From JAXGOI01 sp040767605 (GTDB lineage Bacteria > Bacillota > Dehalobacteriia > UBA4068), in assembly GCA_040767605.1 (NCBI GenBank), contig JAXGOI010000001.1:372001-436000 (forward strand): a stretch of 64,000 nt of DNA, written 5' to 3'. Every line of letters starts with the position of its first letter. Position 1 is the stretch's first letter. This document shows, piece by piece, positions 26,168 to 33,401 of this stretch. The notes below the pieces were generated by a model. The model saw nothing but the letters and a program-made list of their open reading frames with translations. It was not told the DNA's origin and ran no database searches. The translations under genes were made by a program, and so were the position numbers.

Positions 26168-26221
26168 CTTATGCCCTCCTGCTCCTATTCTAACAGCTTA
26201 GGACCGCTTTTTGCAATAAAA

Positions 26222-26241
26222 AAAGCCCCTTTAGGGGCTTT
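26222..26241 (-). terminator. Intrinsic terminator after spoVT
   Basis: Stem AAAGCCCCT/AGGGGCTTT (26222-26230, 26233-26241), followed on the minus strand by a T-run, between spoVT and mazG. Confidence 0.85.
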
Positions 26242-26246
26242 AAAGT

Positions 26247-26816
26247 TTATTGCACCATTTGCTTTGCCAAAAACCCTGCGGCTGTTTCCGCTAAAATATG
26301 CTCCATCTGGCCAAAATTGGCCTTTTCCTCCCTGGAGCAAATTATAACGGCTCCTACAGGGTCTCCCTGAACAATTATGGGAGCGATTAACTCCCCGTGA
26401 AAACGAGGGGCCTCCTCCCCTAAATCCCCGGCTATAATTCCCCCGTCTTTTGCATAGATTCTTTGATCCCCATTATTAAGGACGCTGCGCCGCTCATCCA
26501 TGGATTTTTCTACAAGGCGCCCTATGGGTTTACCTAAATACTCTTTTTTAGAAGCCCCGCTAACTGCGATTATATTATCTCTATCCGTAATAAAAACTAT
26601 TTGCCCCAGGCTTTCATTAATGGATTCCGCATACTCTTTGGCAAAATCCGCCATTTCCCCAATGGGGGAATATTTTTTTAAAATAACCTCTCCTTCTTTA
26701 TCAACAAAAATCTCAAGGGGGTCTCCTTCCCTAATTCGCATAGTCCGGCGAATCTCTTTGGGAATTACAACACGGCCTAAATCATCTATTCTTCTTACAA
26801 TGCCCGTTGCCTTCAT
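26247..26816 (-). CDS. spoVT: Stage V sporulation regulator SpoVT
   Basis: Transcription factor of 189 residues. Residues 1-50 form an AbrB/SpoVT swapped-hairpin DNA-binding domain (MKATGIVRRIDDLGRVVIPKEIRR); the remainder is a GAF-like domain (IVFITDRDNIIAVSGASKKEYLG, GELIAPIIVQGDPVGAVIICS). In Bacillus it tunes forespore sigma-G genes. ATG at 26816 has AAGGAG; upstream open frame to 26861 is not needed. Confidence 0.94.
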   Translation of the reverse strand: MKATGIVRRIDDLGRVVIPKEIRRTMRIREGDPLEIFVDKEGEVILKKYSPIGEMADFAKEYAESINESLGQIVFITDRDNIIAVSGASKKEYLGKPIGRLVEKSMDERRSVLNNGDQRIYAKDGGIIAGDLGEEAPRFHGELIAPIIVQGDPVGAVIICSREEKANFGQMEHILAETAAGFLAKQMVQ

Positions 26817-27020
26817 TATGCCCACTCCTTCTCTTCTAGGATGCCTGTTAAAAAAACTCAAGCTTTGATACTGATATTATCCGTAAAAATTGACAAATTA
26901 TGTACCTGAGAGCTTTAAAAATTTATTCTCCGCCTTTGGTTTTAAATATTTCTAAAAAGCATGGCTAAGGCTTTTTAAGCTTAAACCCTCTTAAAGGCCT
27001 GCCGGAGGGGAATAGAAATC

Positions 27021-27049
27021 TTTAAAATTAAAGTTTTCCGTGCTATAAT
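27021..27049 (+). promoter_or_regulatory. Sigma-A-like promoter of the C_GCAxxG gene
   Basis: TTTAAA (27021-27026), 17-base spacer, TATAAT (27044-27049). The rest of the 288-base spoVT/C_GCAxxG gap shows no other feature that I can support. Confidence 0.55.
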
Positions 27050-27104
27050 TAAAAATAGATAAAAAAAACAGGCTAAATCATGAGGATTAAAGGATGTGTT
27101 TTTT

Positions 27105-27548
27105 ATGAGCGCTTTAGAGCAAAGAGCCGAAATAAATCAAAAAATCAGCGAATATTCCACAAAAGGGTATTGCTGCAGCCAAATGATGCTTTTATTATCC
27201 CATATTTTACGGGATATTGAGGATGAGCATACAATTAAGGCTATGGCAGGCCTGGGGGGAGGAATGCATTTGCAATATAATTGCGGGGCTTTAACAGGGG
27301 GGGCCTGCCTTCTGGCAAGCTACGGCGCAGCGGGGGAAAACGATACGGAGCCCCGCTTTGATTATAAAACAGCCATAAAAAGCCTGGGGGAATGGTTTAA
27401 AAATGAATACGGCAGCGTTGACTGTAAGGATATAATAGGAGAAAATACTCCCGAAAAAGCAAAAAAGTGCCCCTTAATTATAGAGGGTACTTTTGAAAAA
27501 TGCCTTGAAATTTTAAAAGAATATAATATAGACCCCACTGTTTTTTAA
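27105..27548 (+). CDS. C_GCAxxG_C_C family redox protein (Trs-associated type)
   Basis: Protein of 147 residues of the C-GCAxxG-C-C family: GYCCSQ near residue 24, NCGALTGGACLLASYG in the middle, then DCKDI and two later Cys. These cysteines are thought to form a redox or metal centre. Members related to Desulfovibrio DVU_1555 accompany the Trs genes. Here it is convergent to the Trs operon instead of part of it. ATG at 27105 follows AAAGGATG; the upstream GTG at 27096 lies in that site. Confidence 0.85.
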   Translation: MSALEQRAEINQKISEYSTKGYCCSQMMLLLSHILRDIEDEHTIKAMAGLGGGMHLQYNCGALTGGACLLASYGAAGENDTEPRFDYKTAIKSLGEWFKNEYGSVDCKDIIGENTPEKAKKCPLIIEGTFEKCLEILKEYNIDPTVF

Positions 27549-27594
27549 GGGTTTTTTAAGGGTTTTTTAAGGGTTTTTTAAGGGTTTTTAAGGG
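27541..27594. repeat. 11-bp tandem repeat at the C_GCAxxG stop codon
   Basis: Four exact copies of TTTTTTAAGGG plus a fifth one base shorter. The TAA of the first copy is the gene's stop codon. A second, decayed period-11 array (units like TTTAATTTGTT) follows at about 27625-27665. The gap separates two convergent genes and has no clear terminator hairpin. Confidence 0.9.
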
Positions 27595-27660
27595 CTTATT
27601 AATTCAGGGTTTCGGCAATTTCCGCCTTTAATTTGCTTTTAATTTGTTTTTAACTTGTTT

Positions 27661-28701
27661 TTAAATCATGCTAAAAGCCTTCTCCCCTTCCCGGGGGCGG
27701 ATACGGTCTAAAAGAGGAATAGGGCTGCCGCATGGGCAGGGCTCCGGAATAAAGCGGCTTATATCCCCTGTGGCATACCGAATAAGGGGCATGGTAAAAT
27801 GGTGGAGAGTTGTAATAACTACTTGCCCCCACTCCCCGGCCTTTACAGGCTTATGCTCTTTATCAAGTATTTCTGTATATAAATCGGATTCCCGCATATG
27901 ATAACCCTTTAAATAACGGCAATCTATACCCCCGCCGAAGCAAATTTCCGTCATGCCGTAATGCTCAAAAACAGGACAGGAAAAGGAGCGGGAAATTTGC
28001 TCTTTAAGATGCGGAGAGATACTGTCGCTGCTTAGCAAAACAGATTTTAATGAATAATTCTCTTTATTTAAAGCAGCCAAAGCCAGCATTGTTTTAGGCG
28101 CAGCCAAAACAGTGTTGGCCTTACTTTTTATTAAGGACTTATAAGCAGCCTGATTATCCTCGGGCAGGCCGTAATATACCGGCTCTACCCCTGCCTTATG
28201 GCAGCTTTTGCCGAATATATGCCCAACGCTGTTTTCCTGCCGGCAGGGCAAAAGAATAAACCATTTATCCTCAGGATAATTTTGAGGGGAAACAAACATT
28301 ATCTGCCCGGAGGTAAAAAAATCTACGGTTCTTTGTATTTCATCATCGGAAAAAAACAGGCGCTTAGGCAGGCCGGTGGTACCTCCGGTATCTAATGTAA
28401 AAATACGCTTAATTTCATCCTGAGCCTTGCATACCATCGCTATGCCGTTCTCTCTTATATCTTCGGAATTAATCAGGGGCAAGGCGGCGAAATCCTCAAA
28501 GCCCTTAAGGGCAGGGGTATTTTTATACAAATTTTTATAAAATTTAGAATTAGCCTTAGCATAATTAAATATTTTTATTAATTCTTTTAGCTGATATTCT
28601 CGAATATCGCCTAAAGAGGGCTTTAATTTACCGATAGCGGCCCCTGTATAGGCATCTAAAAAGAAGACTTCCCCATTTTTAGGGCGGTTAAAGTCTGGCA
28701 T
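27661..28701 (-). CDS. Short AMP-forming CoA-ligase-like protein (Trs-associated, DVU_1553-like)
   Basis: ANL-superfamily protein of 346 residues, related to phenylacetate-CoA ligases but short. The ATP motif is TLDTGGTTGLPKRLF (near 112), then EHYGMTEICFGGG (near 250) and RYATGDISRF (near 315). The usual C-terminal lid domain is almost absent, so it may adenylate or bind without completing thioester formation. Cys-rich PCPCGS near the end. It overlaps the TrsS stop by 14 bases and has GGGGAG upstream; last gene of the Mop/Trs operon. Confidence 0.82.
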   Translation of the reverse strand: MPDFNRPKNGEVFFLDAYTGAAIGKLKPSLGDIREYQLKELIKIFNYAKANSKFYKNLYKNTPALKGFEDFAALPLINSEDIRENGIAMVCKAQDEIKRIFTLDTGGTTGLPKRLFFSDDEIQRTVDFFTSGQIMFVSPQNYPEDKWFILLPCRQENSVGHIFGKSCHKAGVEPVYYGLPEDNQAAYKSLIKSKANTVLAAPKTMLALAALNKENYSLKSVLLSSDSISPHLKEQISRSFSCPVFEHYGMTEICFGGGIDCRYLKGYHMRESDLYTEILDKEHKPVKAGEWGQVVITTLHHFTMPLIRYATGDISRFIPEPCPCGSPIPLLDRIRPREGEKAFSMI

Positions 28702-30088
28702 ACAACCGCTCCCCTTTCAGAGAAGTTACATTATAAGCGCATAAGGGAATACGCCCTGTTTTTGTATCAATATGCACCCGGCATTTTTTTAAACGGTTTA
28801 TATCCAAATTCACAATATCCATAAAAGCCATTGCCGTAAGGGAAAAGCTTTTACTCCCCAAAGCGGCTGCCGCTTTATCCCAAGGGGTATCCGGATTGTC
28901 TTTTTTTGACCATTTGCGGGCAATATAATCCCGTACCCGGTAAATGCTCTCTCTATTACTCCGGCAGCAATCCCCCTGATTTTCGGCGGGGATAATTTTA
29001 CCCCCCTCTAAAATATAATCCCCGTAAAAAGAGCATAAGCAGTGGCCGCTGGTAATTGGTTTAAAATGCTCACCTTTAAAAATACCCCCGCTTTGCCTTT
29101 CTATGGCCTGAATTAAAGCGGATAATGTTATGCGCCCCGCCTTATCCGGGGCTTCTAAGGTGCGCCCCATAAAGCTTAAGGGCTGAAAATGCACTCCCCG
29201 CACAGTATCGCTGTTTTCTAGGGCAAAATTAAGCACTTCTCCTATTTCTTCAGTATTAACCCCCGGCACAACCGTCATAACTAGGGTTACGGGGAGAAGG
29301 GCTTTTCTGCAATTTTCTATGGCCTTTTTTTTAATTGCCAATAAAGGCCTGCCCCGGATAATTTTATAGCTGCTGTTTTTAAGGCTGTCAAATTGCAAAA
29401 AAACACTATCCAGCCTGGCTCTTTTTAAAGACCGGGTAAAGCTAAGGCTTTCGGCAAGCCTCAGGCCATTGGTATTAAGTTGAATATAGGGGAATTTATA
29501 GCTTTTGCCCATGGCGATAATTTCCGCAATATCCTCACGGGTTGTAGGCTCCCCCCCGGAAAGCTGAATATTATAGGGGTGCTCCCTGTTTTCTCGGGCC
29601 AGGGCGGAATACCTCAGGCGGATTTGCTCCAGGCTTTCCTCAACAGATATATTCTCCGGGCCGGAATCGGCAAAACAAATGGGGCAATTAAGATTGCACT
29701 CCTCGGTAATATCCAGAGCTACGCAGCAGGCGGCCTGCTCATGCTCGGGGCAGAGGCCGCAATCATAGGGGCAGCCTAAGCGGGATTCTTTTAAAAAAAC
29801 CGCCGGCCTGTTATTATCCGTCGGCCTAAGCCAGCTTTGATAACTCCCCGCCTCCGGGGAGTTCTCCCAAACTAAAACACTGTAAAAGCCATGCTCCGGG
29901 CAGGTTTTTTCCAGATAAACATTACCCTCTTCTTCCGCATACACGGCAGGTATGCGCTTAAGGCAAATTGGGCAGAGGCTTTTTGTATGCTCCAGCACTG
30001 TTTTGCCGGAAGCATAGGGATTATCCGGTAAAGCCCCCTTATTTATTTTTTTAGCGTTTTTTTGCATATTTATCAATTCTTTTCCCAT
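28688..30088 (-). CDS. trsS: Radical SAM protein TrsS
   Basis: Protein of about 466 residues. The radical SAM cluster is CNLNCPIC (Cys131, 135, 138). Extra Cys lie before it: CPIC (39, 42), CPEHG (63), CPYDCGLC (106-113) and a CC pair (121-122); more follow in the C-terminal half. This matches the TrsS family found next to Mop-type oxidoreductases, some of which are selenoproteins; all positions here are ordinary Cys. The product it modifies is unknown. Start is ambiguous: ATG 30088 overlaps trsM, ATG 30067 lies just after the trsM stop. Confidence 0.82.
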   Translation of the reverse strand: MGKELINMQKNAKKINKGALPDNPYASGKTVLEHTKSLCPICLKRIPAVYAEEEGNVYLEKTCPEHGFYSVLVWENSPEAGSYQSWLRPTDNNRPAVFLKESRLGCPYDCGLCPEHEQAACCVALDITEECNLNCPICFADSGPENISVEESLEQIRLRYSALARENREHPYNIQLSGGEPTTREDIAEIIAMGKSYKFPYIQLNTNGLRLAESLSFTRSLKRARLDSVFLQFDSLKNSSYKIIRGRPLLAIKKKAIENCRKALLPVTLVMTVVPGVNTEEIGEVLNFALENSDTVRGVHFQPLSFMGRTLEAPDKAGRITLSALIQAIERQSGGIFKGEHFKPITSGHCLCSFYGDYILEGGKIIPAENQGDCCRSNRESIYRVRDYIARKWSKKDNPDTPWDKAAAALGSKSFSLTAMAFMDIVNLDINRLKKCRVHIDTKTGRIPLCAYNVTSLKGERLYARL

Positions 30089-30753
30089 ATAGATTCAAAA
30101 TAACCCAGCTTTACATTGCCTTTTAATTGGGGGGAATATTCTTGGCAATCCTCAATAAACTGCTTAAAAAAAACCTCCAATGAGCCGTATTCCATAATCA
30201 GCATACTTAAAAAATTTCTGTAAACATTACTTTGGTCTTTAAAATAGATTAAAGAAAAACCGGCGGCCTCCATAAAATCATTAAGTCTTTTAAAAGGCAA
30301 AATTCCGTTAAGGCAGGTATCGCAGTTTAAGCGAGGAGCAGCCGATTCCCGCTTCGGGTATAAATCGCTAAGAAGTATCAGCCCGCCCCGGGGCAAGGCC
30401 TTGGCGGCGGCTTTAAGAGCCCGGGGCTTATCCTGAAGAAGGCTTAAAGCGCATTCATAGAGAAGGGCCTTATATTGGCCTTTTAATTCATAGGCATTGC
30501 CCGGATTAATTTTGCGGCCCAAAGCCCGGCCTTTTTCAATCAGCTTTGGGGAAATATCCACCCCTTCTATATTATACCCTAAAAGGGCTAATGCCGCCAC
30601 ACTCTCCCCCATGCCGCAGCAAACATCCAGGATATTTTCCTCCAAAGCCAAATTCGCCGCCTTTACAAGAGAGCAGGTTAATTCAATACCCCCCGGGCGC
30701 AAAACCCCTTTGGTAAAGCTTATAAAGCCTTCGTCTTCATAAACAGTTTTCAT
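30073..30753 (-). CDS. trsM: SAM-dependent methyltransferase TrsM
   Basis: Class I methyltransferase of 226 residues. The SAM motif is ILDVCCGMGESVAALALLGYNIEGVDISPKLI; the two Cys in LDVCCG are noteworthy. The TKGVLRPGGIELT run before it is characteristic of the DVU_1556/TrsM group. Methyl acceptor is unknown. Its end overlaps the longest trsS frame. ATG has CGGAG upstream. Confidence 0.82.
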   Translation of the reverse strand: MKTVYEDEGFISFTKGVLRPGGIELTCSLVKAANLALEENILDVCCGMGESVAALALLGYNIEGVDISPKLIEKGRALGRKINPGNAYELKGQYKALLYECALSLLQDKPRALKAAAKALPRGGLILLSDLYPKRESAAPRLNCDTCLNGILPFKRLNDFMEAAGFSLIYFKDQSNVYRNFLSMLIMEYGSLEVFFKQFIEDCQEYSPQLKGNVKLGYFESIWEKN

Positions 30754-30794
30754 AAATATTCTCCGTTAAAATAATCCCCGCCAAAATCAGGGCT

Positions 30795-33290
30795 TTATTT
30801 TATTTCCTGGGTTCTTTCAATTTCCGCCATTTTCCCCCGGGCCAAACCCTCAGATATATAAAATTGCCGGCAAACCGGGCAGCTGGGTATGCTGGTGGGG
30901 AATTCGCTTTTTAAATAATAGGCTCTGGCCTCATGTAATTCCAAAGGCTTATTATGAATGGCGCAATTAATATGGGGGGCCTCATCAACCGGGGTATATT
31001 TAAGGGGGGTATCCTTTTTTTCATCCTCCCGCTCTACCTGAATACGATGGCTATAGGCGGCAAAAATTTCATAACCCTCCCCTTGGGGGGCATATTCTAC
31101 CCAATAGGTTATAATTTTTGGCCTGAGCCCCGCAATAAAATGCCCATTGCCTGTATGAATAAATTTTTCTCCGCTTTTTTCGGCCCTGTTTATTACTTCT
31201 CTAAGATTTGCCTCCGTAATCAGGCTATTATCCATTTTTGCCCTTAAATCTTCAGATATATATAAGGGGAATAATTTCTCCTCTGCAACGCTTTCCCCGT
31301 ACAAATCTTTTAATATTTTATTTTTAACCAAATTACGGTTGTATTCCTTTTGAGAAAGCCCCACAGGGGGATGGGGCTCCCCTTTGCCAAATAAAAGATC
31401 CAGAATATGAACGGCGCTTTTGCCCTCCCTGGCTAAATAATCCCGGCATACGCTGCAATAGGTAATATAAGGCAGGGGGCTTTGATTTGCCAAATCTTCA
31501 ATCATGGCATTGGCAATATCCCGGTTGCCGTAAAAAACCAGGCCGCCGTAGCCGCAGCATTTTGTCTTTTCCCGGGAATTCCCTAACTCTTCAATCTCAT
31601 AGCCCCGGTTTTTTAATATTTCTCTTATGCTGTTTTGCATTTTAGTATCGTATCTGGCGGTACAGCTGTCATGGATAGAAACCTTGGCAGAAAGAGGCAA
31701 TTCTTTACCTTCGGCTAAATCAGCCTTGGCAGGTTTTTCCGCAGCCAATATATTCCAAAGGGATAATGTTTTTATTCCCGCCGCATTAAGCTGCCTTTCG
31801 CAGGTGGGGCAGGCTGTAATCAGTACGGGCAATTCCTCCCCAGAGCCTTTAAGGCTTAGTAGCCTCCCTTTTAGATTTTCTATGGTTTCCTCATATAAGG
31901 GGGCTTGCCCTGCCCAATCCGCCGGGGCTCCGCAGCAGCCTAAAATTAGGCCTGTTTCAGGATTCCATTTTAATAAATGCTTATAGGCCGGAATAATTAT
32001 ATCCGGGTCGCAGGTAGGCAGCTGGCAGCCGGGGAAGAACACATAAAGGCTTTTTTCTTTGCCCGGGGCATGGCGGCACAGGCCCCCTTCCCCGCTATTG
32101 GCATACTGCATATCCCGAATGGGATAATCATAAATAGCCGGGGGGAATTCGTTTTTCTCCACCATAATCCGGCGGCCGGAATGAATTACTTCCGGGAAGG
32201 CAATCTCATTAGGGCAAACCTCCTGGCAAAGGCCGCATAAACTGCAGGAGGTTAATAAATCCCTCCCCCGGCGCATTCCCGCCCCCACCAGGGAAATTGT
32301 ATTTGCAATTTCCCTGATATATTTACGGGGGAATTCCTCGAATTTCTCCAGGAATTTGCATTGGCGTACACAAACCAGACAATGGCAATCCAGGCAGCGC
32401 CGGGCTTCTTTTCCGGCCTCCTCAAATGAATATATGCCCTTTTCCTCAACGGGCTCAATAAGGGGAGCATTTTCGATTTCCACATATAAATCAGTTTCAT
32501 AGGGGCCTTCGTTAACCCTTGCCGCAGTGAGGGAAACTTTTGTTAAAAAACGCTCCATGGTAATTGCGGCGCGGCGCCCCTCGGATATTGAGCGCACCGG
32601 GGAATTATGCCCGCAAAGCCTGCGCCCGGCGGCAAAAAGCTTGCTCTCCCCCAGGCGGAACAATTCTAAATCCAGCTTTTCTTTATTATCCGGGGGTAAT
32701 TCGCCGCTGAAAAACAAGGCGTCATATTGAGATATAATTTCATCATAATTTATATCTTCCCCGATTTTCAGACCTTTTTCAACCTCGCAAAAATCTAAAA
32801 GCGCCGCAAAATCCTCCTCAATCTCTTTAGAACTTAAACCCTTAATCCCCTCAAATTGCCAGCCTATTTTCTGGTTTTTTTCATAAATTTTTACGCTGAA
32901 GCCTTTAGACGCCAAATATAAAGCGGCGCTTAAGCCGCTTAAACCGGCCCCCACAACGGCAACCCGCTTTTTTATGCGCATAACCGGACGGATAGCCTTA
33001 GGTTTTGGAAAGTATTCCAGCAAAGAACGCTCCAATGCCCCGATAGAGACAGTTTTATCCACCAAATTGCGGATACAGACCTTTTCGCAGGGGGCATCAC
33101 AAAGGCGGCTTAAAATTCGGGGGAATTGGGCCTTTGGGGCATAAATGGCGGCCGCCTTATCCATATCCCCCTGGCGTATTTGGGCAATTATCCCCCGCAT
33201 ATCAATATGAAGAGGGCAGCCGGCGGTACAGGCCGGGGCATGCTCCTCCGTACACATTGCCTCGGTGGCGCGGATTTCTTTAATATCCAT
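30795..33290 (-). CDS. Trs-associated flavin / Fe-S / dicluster oxidoreductase
   Basis: Multi-domain protein of 831 residues, probably cytoplasmic. In order: GltD-type N-terminal Cys cluster (Cys13, 21, 25, 64, 68, 72); FAD domain (VAVVGAGLSGLSAALYLA near 109) with a shortened NAD part; ferredoxin clusters (CLDCHCLVC, CSLCGLCQEVCP); then two HdrB-like CCG modules (GCQLPTC...GCCGAP and HDSC...KCCGYGG). A C-terminal part ends in SCPVCRQFYISEGLARGKMAE, resembling the separate small redox protein DVU_1557. Probably the electron partner of the Mop-type enzyme encoded upstream. ATG has AGGAGG. Confidence 0.82.
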   Translation of the reverse strand: MDIKEIRATEAMCTEEHAPACTAGCPLHIDMRGIIAQIRQGDMDKAAAIYAPKAQFPRILSRLCDAPCEKVCIRNLVDKTVSIGALERSLLEYFPKPKAIRPVMRIKKRVAVVGAGLSGLSAALYLASKGFSVKIYEKNQKIGWQFEGIKGLSSKEIEEDFAALLDFCEVEKGLKIGEDINYDEIISQYDALFFSGELPPDNKEKLDLELFRLGESKLFAAGRRLCGHNSPVRSISEGRRAAITMERFLTKVSLTAARVNEGPYETDLYVEIENAPLIEPVEEKGIYSFEEAGKEARRCLDCHCLVCVRQCKFLEKFEEFPRKYIREIANTISLVGAGMRRGRDLLTSCSLCGLCQEVCPNEIAFPEVIHSGRRIMVEKNEFPPAIYDYPIRDMQYANSGEGGLCRHAPGKEKSLYVFFPGCQLPTCDPDIIIPAYKHLLKWNPETGLILGCCGAPADWAGQAPLYEETIENLKGRLLSLKGSGEELPVLITACPTCERQLNAAGIKTLSLWNILAAEKPAKADLAEGKELPLSAKVSIHDSCTARYDTKMQNSIREILKNRGYEIEELGNSREKTKCCGYGGLVFYGNRDIANAMIEDLANQSPLPYITYCSVCRDYLAREGKSAVHILDLLFGKGEPHPPVGLSQKEYNRNLVKNKILKDLYGESVAEEKLFPLYISEDLRAKMDNSLITEANLREVINRAEKSGEKFIHTGNGHFIAGLRPKIITYWVEYAPQGEGYEIFAAYSHRIQVEREDEKKDTPLKYTPVDEAPHINCAIHNKPLELHEARAYYLKSEFPTSIPSCPVCRQFYISEGLARGKMAEIERTQEIK

Positions 33291-33401
33291 GGGGAACCTC
33301 CTTTGGCTGAAACAAATAGTACTTTTATTATACAGGGGCTAGCAAAAATTGCTAGCCCCCGCCCTTTAAAGCTATTAATATTTAATAGGGTAAACTAAAA
33401 A

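Noticed and set aside
26817..26940. Sigma-G promoter before spoVT
   Set aside because: Only loose A/T-rich matches; not enough to call.
28688..30088. Selenocysteine in TrsS
   Set aside because: The frame has no internal TGA, and the key positions are Cys.
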